Source: Bacteroidales bacterium
Lineage (GTDB): Bacteria; Bacteroidota; Bacteroidia; Bacteroidales; UBA932
Reading direction: 5' to 3'
DNA: 33,993 bases
Assembly (NCBI GenBank): GCA_017557535.1
Contig: JAFYYM010000130.1
Span: 1 to 33,993 of the forward strand
The position numbers and the translations under genes are program-made. Numbering within the stretch: the stretch's first letter is position 1; each line of letters begins with the position of its first letter. This document shows positions 15,424 to 24,724 of the stretch, piece after piece. The notes beneath the pieces are model-generated. The model had not been told where the DNA came from. It was given only the letters and a program-made list of their open reading frames with translations, and searched no databases.

Positions 15424-17919
15424 ATGTCTTCTACGAACCAGGATGCCGAACTCGCCTTTCTCGAAAAGAAGGACGCTCATTCTCTCTCTCCCAAAGATAT
15501 CTTTTTCACCATCCTCCGGAACCTGCACTGGCTGATTCTCTGCGCTGCGGCGGGTGCGGTGATCGCTTATTTCCGGAGCGACAAGGCGGACCGGATTTAT
15601 GAGAGTCACGCCAAGATAAAAATCACTTCCGTCACCCGCAACCGCCTGGATAACGGCGCTTCGATGCTGGAAAACATCACAAACCGGCGGGTGGCTGTCA
15701 CCATGAACGCCCTCAATGACGAGATCATCGTCCTCAAGTCCGAGACGCCGATGATTGAGGTGGCCAAGCGGCTGAACCTCGGGATGTGGTACAAGTACCG
15801 GACGAAACTGATCAAGCGGGACCGCGACCTGTACCGCGAGTCCCCGGTTGCCGTTCGGATGCTCGATGTTAAAGAAACGGATTATGCGACCCTCATCGTT
15901 ACGGTGGCCAAGGACTCCTCCATCGTCGTTCAGATTGGCGAGTACGAACCTGTAAATGCGCATTTGGGTGATACGGTTACAACCTCCCTGGGACGTGTAG
16001 TTATCCAGCCTACCTGGGCCCTCCGGGAACTGTTCTATGACAATCCCATCACGGTTTCCCATCGGAATATCTATGACGTGGCGGAATCCTACCGGTACAA
16101 AGTGAATGTTTCTCGCAACAGCTCTTCCGACGGCATTATCAATTTCTCACTTCACGATACATCCCCGCAGCGAGCAGCCGATGTCTTGAACGAAATGATT
16201 GCCGTCTATAATGAAAATACCATCGAGGAGAAGAAGGAAATCATCCGGCAGACCTCGGAGTACATCAATACCCGAATTGCGCAGTTGGATGCCGAACTCG
16301 GTGCGAAGGAGTCGCAGATTGCCAGTTTTAAGCGGGAGAATAATCTGCTAAGCCTGCAAGATTATGGGCAGTCCTACTTGAGCGCCAGCAAAGAGTCCTC
16401 CGAAGAGTTGGAGCGCCTTCAGTTGCAGATTTCCCATGCGCAGTACTTGATACAGTTCACGAATTCCAATACGGAGAACAAGCTCTTCCCGGTTACGATC
16501 AACGTCGAGGACGAAAATATCCGGAGTACGATCCGGCGGTTCAACGAACTGGTGCTGAAACTGGACAAGTATAAGGAATCCGGTTCTTCCAACAACCCGA
16601 TTGTGCGGGACATGCTCCTGGAGCAAAGCGCCCTGAAGAGCAACTTGAACCAACTGCTGGTCTCCTATATCGGCGCTCTTCAGCAGAAAATGGGCTCCGT
16701 TCAGGCTATCAGCAACCAGGCGGCCGAGAAAATCCGCGAAGTCCCGGGCGGCCAGCTCTACATTGACAATATCTCCCGCGTGCAGGGCATCAAAGAGGGG
16801 TTGTATCTGAATCTGCTCAGCCGTCGTGAAGAACTCCTCATCAGCCAGCCTTCCATCGGCGGCAATGCCTATATCATTGACAAGGCGCGAGTGAACGCGA
16901 CCCCGATTTCTCCCAAGCCTAAGAAGAGCGCCATGATGGGTTTGCTGATTGGTCTTCTCATTCCGTTTGCGGTTTTCTTCCTCCGCAAGATGCTGGATAC
17001 GAAGGTCCGTTACCGTAAGGATGTGGAGAAATATGTCGATATCCCTATCTTGGGCGAAATCCCCTCCAGAGGCAAGGAGGATAATCGTGATATCGTCGTG
17101 GCTGACAAGGGCCGTGACTCGATGACGGAGGCCTTCCGAATACTCCGCAGTAACATCGAGTTCACGCGGATACCCGGTCAGAAGGCGACCACTTACCTGT
17201 TCCTGTCCCTGATGGAAGGCTCCGGTAAGACGTTCCTAACCACGAACCTGGCCGCTAGCCTCGCCATGGTGGAAAAGAAAGTCATCCTGCTGGATCTGGA
17301 CCTTCGCAAAGGAACGCTTACGCACAATGTCTCTTCCCGGAAGAATCCCGGTTTCTCCAACTACCTTTCCGGCAAGACGGACGATTTCGAGAGTATTATC
17401 TCCCACGATGTCTTCGCTCCCGGCGTGGATATGGTCACTTCCGGCAAGTTGCCGCCGAACCCGGCCGAACTGCTCTCCAGCAGTCGCCTAGACACCATGA
17501 TGGCATGGCTGCGCGAGCGGTACGACTATATCCTCATCGACGCCGTTCCGGCCGGAATCGTGGCCGATGCCACCATCCTCCGCCGTTTTGCGGACGTGAG
17601 CGTGTTCATCCTCCGTTCCAACCTGGTGGACAAGCGGATGCTGCCCGACCTGCAGGAACTCAAGGATCAGGACAAGTTCCCGAACATGATGATTATCCTC
17701 AACGGTGTCGAATACAAGAAGCATAGCGGTTACGGCAGTTATGGCTACGGCTACGGAGCCGGTTACGGCTATGGCTACGGATACGGCTATGGTTACGGAT
17801 ACGGCTATGGACAGCAGTACGGTTACGGCAATTCGGAAAAGGAAGAAAAGGGTATCAAGAAGTTATTCCACCGTAATCAGAAGCATCACGAGGAGGAGGA
17901 AGATACGGCCACCGATTAA
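15424..17919 (+). CDS. wzc: Wzc-like polysaccharide co-polymerase / tyrosine autokinase with Tyr-Gly tail
   Basis: An 831-residue inner-membrane BY-kinase. It has a Wzz domain with a first membrane helix (about residues 36-52), a long periplasmic coiled-coil region (about 250-440), a second helix (about 505-522) and a cytoplasmic kinase. The kinase shows Walker A MEGSGKT (597-603), Walker A' VILLDLDLRKG (620-630) and Walker B YILIDAVPA (702-710). The C-terminal tail holds 14 tyrosines between residues 770 and 801, almost all as Tyr-Gly dipeptides, followed by a charged end. Such tails are autophosphorylated and control chain length and export with the Wza partner just upstream. The gene is distinctly G/C-rich compared with wza. 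Confidence 0.95.
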   Translation: MSSTNQDAELAFLEKKDAHSLSPKDIFFTILRNLHWLILCAAAGAVIAYFRSDKADRIYESHAKIKITSVTRNRLDNGASMLENITNRRVAVTMNALNDEIIVLKSETPMIEVAKRLNLGMWYKYRTKLIKRDRDLYRESPVAVRMLDVKETDYATLIVTVAKDSSIVVQIGEYEPVNAHLGDTVTTSLGRVVIQPTWALRELFYDNPITVSHRNIYDVAESYRYKVNVSRNSSSDGIINFSLHDTSPQRAADVLNEMIAVYNENTIEEKKEIIRQTSEYINTRIAQLDAELGAKESQIASFKRENNLLSLQDYGQSYLSASKESSEELERLQLQISHAQYLIQFTNSNTENKLFPVTINVEDENIRSTIRRFNELVLKLDKYKESGSSNNPIVRDMLLEQSALKSNLNQLLVSYIGALQQKMGSVQAISNQAAEKIREVPGGQLYIDNISRVQGIKEGLYLNLLSRREELLISQPSIGGNAYIIDKARVNATPISPKPKKSAMMGLLIGLLIPFAVFFLRKMLDTKVRYRKDVEKYVDIPILGEIPSRGKEDNRDIVVADKGRDSMTEAFRILRSNIEFTRIPGQKATTYLFLSLMEGSGKTFLTTNLAASLAMVEKKVILLDLDLRKGTLTHNVSSRKNPGFSNYLSGKTDDFESIISHDVFAPGVDMVTSGKLPPNPAELLSSSRLDTMMAWLRERYDYILIDAVPAGIVADATILRRFADVSVFILRSNLVDKRMLPDLQELKDQDKFPNMMIILNGVEYKKHSGYGSYGYGYGAGYGYGYGYGYGYGYGYGQQYGYGNSEKEEKGIKKLFHRNQKHHEEEEDTATD
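17776..17811 (+). repeat. 18-nt tandem duplication inside the Wzc Tyr-Gly tail
   Basis: Two adjacent 18-base units (17776-17793 and 17794-17811) reading TACGGATACGGCTATGG plus one variable base encode six residues each (three Tyr-Gly). They differ only at their last base. They are embedded in a longer less perfect Tyr-Gly codon run from 17731 to 17829. The near-identity suggests recent in-frame duplication. Confidence 0.75.
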
Positions 17920-17922
17920 TTG

Positions 17923-18981
17923 ATGCATCCATTCCGAAATCTTCTCCTCATTTCCCTGGGCCGCGCTTCTTCCTTCCGGAAGGATCCCACGCCGGGGGAT
18001 TGGAGAATGATGTACCGGATGGCCCGCATCCAGGCTTTGCTCGGTGTGTGCTATCAGGGCGTCCAACGGTTGCCCGAGCATCAGATGCCACCGAAAGACC
18101 TCTTGGACCGCTGGGCCCACGTGGCGGAAAAGATTGCAGAGGTATATCATCTCCACCAGCAGCGAGTCAATGAACTGCGCGATATCCTGTCTCATTGCGG
18201 CCTTCAAGGGTGTATTCTCAAGGGAACCAGCCTGTCCGGACTCTATCCGGTGCCGGAAAGCCGGATGTGCGGGGATATCGATGTCTGGGTGAAGGGAACG
18301 CACGAATCCATCCTGGATGTCTTAGTTCCGGAATACCCGGTCCGTGGCATCATCTACCAGGAGTGCAAGGTGGATTTCTTCGAGGACGTGGAGGTAGAGG
18401 TCCATTTCCACCCTTCCAAGATGTACAATCCCTTCCTGAACGCCCGCCTGCAGCGATTCTTCAAACAGAATTTCCCGTTCCGCGATGGTGAGACCCTGAC
18501 TGCTCCCGACGCCCGCTTCAACGCCGTCTTCTGTATGGCCCACATGTTCCACCATTATCTGGAAGGAGGCATTGGCCTGCGGCAAATGATGGACTACTAC
18601 TATGTCCTGCGAGTTTTGGATCCTGCGGACCGGCAACCGGTAATGATGGAACTTCGTCGCTTGGGAATGGGGCATTTCACCGCGGCCATGATGGAATCCC
18701 TGCGCTTCAATTTCGGGTTGGAAGAAGAATACTTCCTGTGCGCCCCTGATGCCAAGCGGGGGAGGAAACTGATGGAAGCGACCATCCAGGGAGGCAATTT
18801 CGGCATCCTGGACAAGCGGAATTACGAAAAGGAGGACGAAAGCCGCCTGCATCGCTTCTTCCGCAAAAGCGGCCGTGTCCTTTCCTATTTCTTCCAATAT
18901 CCCCGGGAAGTGGCCTGGGCTCCCTATGCCCGGCTCTATCACTTTTTCTGGCGCTTATCCAAAGGATACCTGGCAAGCTAA
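17923..18981 (+). CDS. Nucleotidyltransferase-family protein (NTP_transf_5-like)
   Basis: A 352-residue soluble protein with a nucleotidyltransferase-like core: LKGTSLSGLYP (Lys100) followed by GDIDVWV (Asp118, Asp120), matching the family of uncharacterised nucleotidyltransferases sometimes annotated NTP_transf_5. EVEVHFHPSKMYNPF after it may supply the third acidic residue. The biochemical role is unknown; members often sit in polysaccharide loci or beside radical-SAM and peptide-modifying genes. The ATG at 17923 lies 3 nt after the wzc stop; a TTG directly upstream is a less likely start. Its codon use is G/C-rich like wzc, suggesting the two travel together. Confidence 0.75.
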   Translation: MHPFRNLLLISLGRASSFRKDPTPGDWRMMYRMARIQALLGVCYQGVQRLPEHQMPPKDLLDRWAHVAEKIAEVYHLHQQRVNELRDILSHCGLQGCILKGTSLSGLYPVPESRMCGDIDVWVKGTHESILDVLVPEYPVRGIIYQECKVDFFEDVEVEVHFHPSKMYNPFLNARLQRFFKQNFPFRDGETLTAPDARFNAVFCMAHMFHHYLEGGIGLRQMMDYYYVLRVLDPADRQPVMMELRRLGMGHFTAAMMESLRFNFGLEEEYFLCAPDAKRGRKLMEATIQGGNFGILDKRNYEKEDESRLHRFFRKSGRVLSYFFQYPREVAWAPYARLYHFFWRLSKGYLAS

Positions 18982-19011
18982 GAATAAGCCGAAACTGTCT
19001 GATAATCAAAC

Positions 19012-20124
19012 ATGAAAATGGATAGCAGGATAACTGTTACCTCGCCATTGCTGCCCGATCTGGACGAGTTTCATGAGATGCTCAAGGATATCTGGGCCAG
19101 CAAATGGATTACCAATAACGGCTCGTTCCACAAGAAGCTGGAAGCCGCCTTGGCCGAGTACTTGAAGGTGCCCTATATCAGCCTGTTTACCAACGGTACG
19201 CTGCCGCTCCTGACTGCACTTCAGGCATTACGGATTACAGGCGAGGTCATTACAACGCCATACAGTTTTGTCGCTACCACCCACGCCATCTGGTGGAACG
19301 GATGCCGTCCGGTGTTCGTGGATATCGACCCCGCGACCGGCAATATCGACCCGGACCGGATCGAGGCAGCCATCACGCCCAGGACGACGGCAATCTTGCC
19401 CGTCCATGTGTACGGGAATCCCTGCGACACGAAACGGATTCAAATGATTGCGGACAAGTATGGTCTGAAGGTTATCTATGATGCCGCCCATGCGTTCGGG
19501 GTGGAAGTCGAGGGGGAAAGCCTGTTGAACGCCGGGGATTTGTCCACGCTCAGTTTCCATGCCACCAAGGTTTTCAATACGATCGAGGGCGGCGCCATGG
19601 TGATGCACGACGCGGAGATGAAAAAACGGATCGACTATCTCAAGAACTTCGGCTTTGCCAATGAGGTCGAGGTCGTTGGCCCCGGCATCAACAGCAAGAT
19701 GGATGAAATGCGGTCCGCTTACGGCCTCCTGAATCTCAAGCAGGTCGATGCCGCCATCGAAGCCCGCCGTCAGGTCGCCCTCCGCTATCGGGAGGCCTTG
19801 AAGGATGTGGAAGGCATCACATTCTTCCAGGATTTGCCCGGGGTGCGGCATAATTATTCTTACTTCCCAATCTTCGTGGAGGCTGATAAATACGGGATGA
19901 CGCGGGACGAGCTTTACTTCAAGATGAAGGAAAAAGGTGTTTTGGGACGTCGGTATTTTTATCCGCTCATCAGTTCCTTCAGCACTTATAAAGGACTGCC
20001 TAGCGCGGCGAAGGAGAATCTTCCGCAGGCGCACAAGATGGCGGAGAGTGTCATCTGCCTGCCGATGCATCATGGACTTAATGATGAAGACATCAGCCGA
20101 GTGCTTGAAATGATCGTCGAGTAA
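19012..20124 (+). CDS. DegT/DnrJ/EryC1-family sugar aminotransferase
   Basis: A 370-residue PLP-dependent aminotransferase (fold type I) acting on a nucleotide-linked ketosugar. The TNGTLPLLTAL and TTPYSFVATTHAIWWNG segments bind cofactor phosphate and substrate. IYDAAHAFG carries Asp157, which pairs with the pyridine nitrogen, and SFHATKVFNTIEGG carries the Schiff-base Lys186. The arrangement is like that of WecE/VioA-type enzymes that make 4-amino-4,6-dideoxy sugars, though 3-amino products cannot be excluded. It is separated by 30 nt from the upstream gene and by 4 nt from the ATP-grasp gene, whose substrate may be the new amino group. Confidence 0.93.
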   Translation: MKMDSRITVTSPLLPDLDEFHEMLKDIWASKWITNNGSFHKKLEAALAEYLKVPYISLFTNGTLPLLTALQALRITGEVITTPYSFVATTHAIWWNGCRPVFVDIDPATGNIDPDRIEAAITPRTTAILPVHVYGNPCDTKRIQMIADKYGLKVIYDAAHAFGVEVEGESLLNAGDLSTLSFHATKVFNTIEGGAMVMHDAEMKKRIDYLKNFGFANEVEVVGPGINSKMDEMRSAYGLLNLKQVDAAIEARRQVALRYREALKDVEGITFFQDLPGVRHNYSYFPIFVEADKYGMTRDELYFKMKEKGVLGRRYFYPLISSFSTYKGLPSAAKENLPQAHKMAESVICLPMHHGLNDEDISRVLEMIVE

Positions 20125-20128
20125 TCCG

Positions 20129-21334
20129 ATGCAGAAACGATTAATGCTCCTTGGGGGAATCCGTTACTTGTTGCCGGTTATCGAGGCGGCACACAAGCAA
20201 GGCTATTATGTCATCACGGCGGACAATATCCCGGATAATATAGCTCATCGATACAGTGACGAATATGTTAATGTCAGCATTGTAGATAAGGAGGCTGTAT
20301 TGAAAGTGGCAAGAGAGAAGAAGATTGACGGAATCATGTCCTTTGGTGTCGATCCAGGAGTAGTCTCTGCCTCTTATGTCCAAAACCAGATGGGGCTGCC
20401 CTCGTTCGGCCCGTTCGAGTCGGTGGAAATACTGCAGAATAAGGACCGTTTCCGTGCTTTCCTGGCTCAGAATGGCTTCAATGTCCCAAAGGCGAAGGGG
20501 TACGGTAAAGCGGAGGAAGCACTCTCGGATGCGGATATTTGGGAATATCCTGTTATTGTGAAGCCGACTGATGCCGCTGGAAGCAAGGGGGTGACCAGGG
20601 TAGATAAATCGGAGGAGTTGGAAGATGCTGTACTGTATGCCTTTGACAAATCTATCTCCGGACATATCATCATAGAGGATTTCATTGAGAAAGCAGGATG
20701 TTCGTCCGATACCGACAGTATGTCCGTAGACGGGAAGTTGGCTTTTGTCAGTTTCTGTTCCCAACGTTTTGATGCTGCCGCCACGAATCCCTATACTCCA
20801 GCGGCATACTCCTGGCCCTCTACTTTTACAAAGGAACAAGAGGAATACCTGACTTCCGAGATTCAGCGCCTGATAACGCTTTTGGGCATGAAGACGGTGG
20901 TTTATAACATTGAGACTCGAATCGGAACAAACGGGAAACCATATATCATGGAACTGACACCTCGTGGTGGCGGTAATCGTCTTTGCGAGATGCTACGCTA
21001 TGCGACCGGTGTTGATATGATTACTGCCATTACCCGTGCCATGGTAGGTGACCCGATATTGGAACCTATTGAGCAGAAACCTTATAATGGTCATTGGGCG
21101 GAGATTGTTCTTCATGCGGACAAGGAGGGGAGTTTTGATCATTTGGTTATCAGTAAGGATCTTCCCGCACAAGTTGTAGAGAAAGACCTTTGGGTGAAGA
21201 CAGGTGATCGTGTGGAGCTTTTTAAGGGGGCCAATAATGCAATTGGGTCGCTGGTGCTTAGATTTGATGAGCAGAATAGTTTGGAAACCGCACTTGGCGA
21301 TATTCCGGCATGGTTGAGAGTTGCGGTTGAATGA
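20129..21334 (+). CDS. ATP-grasp ligase 1 (carboxylate-amine ligase type)
   Basis: A 401-residue cytoplasmic ATP-grasp enzyme. A Rossmann-like pre-ATP-grasp domain (MLLGGIRYLLP, TADNIPDN) is followed by NKDRFRAFL, the ATP-binding YPVIVKPTDAAGSKGV (Lys145) and the metal-binding IMELTPRGGGNRL (Glu275, Asn283). ATP-grasp enzymes of this kind join a carboxylate, via acyl-phosphate, to an amine or thiol. Next to a sugar aminotransferase, an amide-linked amino acid or other acid on an amino sugar is a reasonable guess. It overlaps the second ATP-grasp gene or lies 23 nt from it, depending on that gene's start. Confidence 0.9.
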   Translation: MQKRLMLLGGIRYLLPVIEAAHKQGYYVITADNIPDNIAHRYSDEYVNVSIVDKEAVLKVAREKKIDGIMSFGVDPGVVSASYVQNQMGLPSFGPFESVEILQNKDRFRAFLAQNGFNVPKAKGYGKAEEALSDADIWEYPVIVKPTDAAGSKGVTRVDKSEELEDAVLYAFDKSISGHIIIEDFIEKAGCSSDTDSMSVDGKLAFVSFCSQRFDAAATNPYTPAAYSWPSTFTKEQEEYLTSEIQRLITLLGMKTVVYNIETRIGTNGKPYIMELTPRGGGNRLCEMLRYATGVDMITAITRAMVGDPILEPIEQKPYNGHWAEIVLHADKEGSFDHLVISKDLPAQVVEKDLWVKTGDRVELFKGANNAIGSLVLRFDEQNSLETALGDIPAWLRVAVE

Positions 21335-21357
21335 GGTGCAGAGGAGTCCTGTCGGCT

Positions 21358-22656
21358 ATGAATAAATACAAAGGAAAGAAGTTGCTGTTGTTGGGCTCCA
21401 ACGTGGGCACTTTGGATTTGTTGGCTTATGCTAAAGCCGATGGCGCTTATACGATAGTCGCTGATAATCTTCCGTTAGAAAAGTCCATAGGCAAACAGTA
21501 TGCTGACAGCAATGCTTATATCAGCACCGGAGATTTCGAACAACTGAAGCGTTTTGTTCGGAGTGAGAAGATTGATGGCGTTTTTGCTGGAATCAGTGAG
21601 TTTAATCTCTTGAATGCATTGAGGATTTGTGAAGAGATGTCCCTTCCATTTTATTGTACAAGAGAACAGTGGGATAAGATAGAGAATAAAGAACGATTCA
21701 GACATCTATGTGAGCAATTCAGGGTCCCCGCACCCAAAACCTTTTATTCCGGATCTGATATATCATGTGTGGATTTGGAGCAGATCGATTTGCCGGTCAT
21801 CGTTAAACCAGTTGATTCTTGTTCTTCTATTGGCGTGTCCATCTGTAGAGAGAAAGAAGGGCTGAAGGCTGCCATGGAGGAAGCCAGGGCACATTCCCCG
21901 GGGAATAGTATTATTGTCGAGGAGTTGTTTGATGGCGAAGAGTTTACTGCTCATTATACGGTTGTCAATCATCGCGTATCGCTTTCGTGTATTGACAACA
22001 GGATTCCAGTTTGTGTGCATGATGGTAATGTCACGAGTATTCCGGTTGCAAGGGTTTATCCATCTTCTTTTATCAATGAGTATCTGAATCAAGTCAATGA
22101 AAGAATGATTGATTTGTGCGAATCTTTGGAGATGGAATGTGGCGTTTTGTTTGTACAAGGATTGTATGACAAACGGAAGAATAGATTTGCCGTTTTTGAG
22201 GCGGGTTTAAGGTGTGCAGGAGAGGCACCATATAGATTCTTGGAGAAAATCAATGGCGTCAATTTTATGAGGGCTATGCTTGATTATTCTTTGCTTGGGA
22301 GGGTGGATTCCTTCCCTTTGGAAAAGGATGATCCCTATCTGAAAGGAAGAATAGCCTGTGTCACATCTTTTGTTTCAAAAGGCGGAGTGATTGCAAAGAT
22401 TGATGGTTATGACTCCATTGAGAAAGATGTCCCTTCAATCATTGACAAAGAATGCAGATATCAAGTTGGAGATTGTACGCCGTCGGGAGATACGTTGCGT
22501 CAAATCGTTTTGAGGTTCGTGTTGATCTGTGATTCACAACAACAATTGATCAACGACGTTACAAGAATAAACAGGTCGGTAAAAGTGTATGACAGTGACG
22601 GGAACGATTTGTGTCATACATTCGATATCAGCCATTATTATACATCCAGGCAATGA
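21358..22656 (+). CDS. ATP-grasp ligase 2
   Basis: A 432-residue paralogue of the preceding protein with the same order: LLLLGSNVGTLD, VADNLP, ENKERFRHL and LPVIVKPVDSCSSIGV (Lys150), then IIVEELFDGEEF. Its metal-binding segment is divergent: VFEAGLRCAGEAPYRF has the Glu (Glu281) but lacks the PRGGGN pattern seen in the first copy, so metal binding or activity may differ. I chose ATG 21358, preceded by GAGGAG and beginning a sequence like the start of the first copy. ATG 21331, nine codons earlier and overlapping the previous stop, is an alternative. It overlaps the next gene by 4 nt. Confidence 0.87.
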   Translation: MNKYKGKKLLLLGSNVGTLDLLAYAKADGAYTIVADNLPLEKSIGKQYADSNAYISTGDFEQLKRFVRSEKIDGVFAGISEFNLLNALRICEEMSLPFYCTREQWDKIENKERFRHLCEQFRVPAPKTFYSGSDISCVDLEQIDLPVIVKPVDSCSSIGVSICREKEGLKAAMEEARAHSPGNSIIVEELFDGEEFTAHYTVVNHRVSLSCIDNRIPVCVHDGNVTSIPVARVYPSSFINEYLNQVNERMIDLCESLEMECGVLFVQGLYDKRKNRFAVFEAGLRCAGEAPYRFLEKINGVNFMRAMLDYSLLGRVDSFPLEKDDPYLKGRIACVTSFVSKGGVIAKIDGYDSIEKDVPSIIDKECRYQVGDCTPSGDTLRQIVLRFVLICDSQQQLINDVTRINRSVKVYDSDGNDLCHTFDISHYYTSRQ

Positions 22657-23525
22657 ATACTGTCCTGATAACGGGAGCCTCCGGTTTCTTGGGTTACCAT
22701 GTTGTACGGGAGTTGCTCAAGTATGATCGGTTTCAATTATATGCTGTCGGAGGAAAACCCGGTGACAAGGCCAATCCTTTGCCCAGTCACCCGAGACTGA
22801 CAGTTTATCCCCTGGATAGCCTTTTTACAAAGAATTGGGAAGGCATTGATACGGTGGTCAATTGCGCGTTTGCGCGCAGCAATGACCCGGGATTATTGGC
22901 AGAGGCGATTGATTTCACGGAGAAAGAGATAAGGTTATTTGAGGATAAGGCAGTTAAGTCGGTTATAAACATTTCATCTCAAGGGGTTTATCAACGACTT
23001 CCAGTAGGAGGATTATCCGATGAGAATTCTCCCATCGCACCCATTGATTTATACAGCATGGCGAAATATGCGTGCGAAAGAATGTTCTGCGTTTCGTCTA
23101 TTCCTTTTGTGACAAATGTCAGACTGGCGAGTCTTAATATGCCTCAGCGTTTCTTGTATTTCTTTGTCCAGAAAGCCAAGAGGAATGAGATGTTTACAGT
23201 TACTGCACCTCATCAGTACGCGGCTTTGCTTGATGTTACGGATGCTGCGTCTGGATTGGCGGCAATCGTTGCTAAGGATCCAGCGTCCAGGGCGGCAGTT
23301 TATAACTTGGGAGTAGGCACCCAGTATTCCTTGTTGGATTATGCCGAGACGGTGAAGGCGGTCGGAGATCGTCTGGGTTATCATGTCCGATTTGATGTTG
23401 TTGATAATGGAACAACTGTTTGTGCTGGAATGAGTTGCGGAAGATTAATGCGGGAAACAGGTTGGAAGCCGCTCTTGCTGAAAGAGGAAATGATTGAGAA
23501 GCTGTTCGACGAGACAGCGATTTGA
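22653..23525 (+). CDS. NAD(P)-dependent SDR-family epimerase/dehydratase/reductase
   Basis: A 290-residue extended SDR enzyme. The cofactor-binding TGASGFLG lies at residues 7-14 and the catalytic Tyr-x3-Lys at Tyr134 and Lys138 (YSMAK); INISSQGVYQ supplies the serine. The C-terminal half is smaller than in 4,6-dehydratases, fitting a 4-ketosugar reductase or epimerase acting on a dTDP- or GDP-sugar. The start at 22653 overlaps the previous stop as ATGA and begins the Rossmann strand; a longer in-frame ATG at 22611 would lie within the ATP-grasp gene. Substrate unknown. Confidence 0.88.
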   Translation: MNTVLITGASGFLGYHVVRELLKYDRFQLYAVGGKPGDKANPLPSHPRLTVYPLDSLFTKNWEGIDTVVNCAFARSNDPGLLAEAIDFTEKEIRLFEDKAVKSVINISSQGVYQRLPVGGLSDENSPIAPIDLYSMAKYACERMFCVSSIPFVTNVRLASLNMPQRFLYFFVQKAKRNEMFTVTAPHQYAALLDVTDAASGLAAIVAKDPASRAAVYNLGVGTQYSLLDYAETVKAVGDRLGYHVRFDVVDNGTTVCAGMSCGRLMRETGWKPLLLKEEMIEKLFDETAI

Positions 23526-23534
23526 CCGAAGACT

Positions 23535-24689
23535 ATGGAAAACAAAAGGTACAGTTTGCTTCTTATTGCGTTCTATTGTTATTCAGGACATACGAAAAGC
23601 GTGATAAAACACCTGAAAGCCGTCAATCCGCAGGTGGACATCACGCTTTTGACGAATAAGCCCGAAGACTTCAAGGACTCATTGGTGGATAGGATTGACT
23701 ATTATGATGTCCCACCTGTCAACATTAAATGGCGCTGGCTGCAATATGCGGTAATAATGCTCCGGCAATACAGATTCTTCGCAAAGTTTCACCGAGGCCG
23801 GCATTACGACATTGTAAATGTCCACTGTCCGAATGTGTTCATGGTGTATGTCTATCCGTTTCTGCGGGCCATGTCCCCTAGGTTGGTCGTAACTCCGTGG
23901 GGAAGCGACATTTTAAGGCGGGACAAAAAGTACTTGACGCGATTGGCCGCTTTGTATCGAAAAGCTGATTATATTGCCACGGAGCCCAAGAACCCTTTGG
24001 GTAACATGATAATCCGGGATCTTCATATCGGGCCGGCCAAACTGGTAGGCAATTTCTTCGGCTCGGAATTGGTGGATTATGTCTTGAAGAACCGCCCGTC
24101 CGTCACTACGGAAGAGGCGAAAGCTGTATTAGGTCTGTCCGGAAGATATGTCATTACTTGCGGTTATAACAAGAGGGAGTGTCAGCGGCATAAGGCGATA
24201 ATCTCCGCCATCGACCGTGTCAGAGGGCAATTGCCCGAAAACCTTTCTCTACTCTTCCCTATGCAGTATGGCATAGATACGAGGCCGGAGTATGTGGATG
24301 AGTGTAAAACAGAATGCGAAAGCAGGAACCTTCACGCTGTATTTGTCACGCGTTTCCAACCGGCCGAGGAGCTTTATTTACTGAGGATGGCAACGGATAT
24401 GTTCGTCCACATGCAAACAACGGATGCATATTCAAGTTCTGTCAGGGAGTACATCTTGTGTGACAAGAAAATCGTCCATGGCTCATGGATTAATTATGAT
24501 GACCTGGAAGCGTTCCCTCCCTTGTTCTACTACCCGGTTGACAGGCTGGAGGACTTGGGTGAGGTCATCGTCAACGCGTTTCATTCGGAAAAGATAGCGG
24601 TTTCTCAAGGGGTTTTGGATTTGGTCAAGAGCGGAGGCTGGGAAAGAAGGGCATCCAGGATGAATGATTTCTTTATGTCAATCGTATAA
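23535..24689 (+). CDS. GT-B fold glycosyltransferase (GT4-like)
   Basis: A 384-residue glycosyltransferase-like protein. The N-terminal half contains YDIVNVHCPNVFMVYVYPFLR and VTPWGSDILRRDKKY, typical of GT-B enzymes of capsule loci. The C-terminal half has the strands VITCGYNKREC and LSLLFPMQYGID, and a helix AEELYLLRMATDMFVHMQTTDA where the nucleotide sugar binds. The usual GT4 E-x7-E motif is not clear; TTDAYSSSVREYILCDKKIV occupies that place with one Glu. It lies 9 nt after the SDR gene. It probably acts late in repeat-unit assembly; sugar unknown. Confidence 0.8.
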   Translation: MENKRYSLLLIAFYCYSGHTKSVIKHLKAVNPQVDITLLTNKPEDFKDSLVDRIDYYDVPPVNIKWRWLQYAVIMLRQYRFFAKFHRGRHYDIVNVHCPNVFMVYVYPFLRAMSPRLVVTPWGSDILRRDKKYLTRLAALYRKADYIATEPKNPLGNMIIRDLHIGPAKLVGNFFGSELVDYVLKNRPSVTTEEAKAVLGLSGRYVITCGYNKRECQRHKAIISAIDRVRGQLPENLSLLFPMQYGIDTRPEYVDECKTECESRNLHAVFVTRFQPAEELYLLRMATDMFVHMQTTDAYSSSVREYILCDKKIVHGSWINYDDLEAFPPLFYYPVDRLEDLGEVIVNAFHSEKIAVSQGVLDLVKSGGWERRASRMNDFFMSIV

Positions 24690-24724
24690 TCTCGGTTTTA
24701 CTTCCGATATATAAGCTTATTGTT

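Noticed and set aside
19012-20124. DegT-type aminotransferase considered as a replacement AEP transaminase
   Set aside because: Its motifs are those of nucleotide-sugar aminotransferases and it lies 4.6 kb from the phosphonate genes beside sugar enzymes; AEP transaminases belong to another aminotransferase class.
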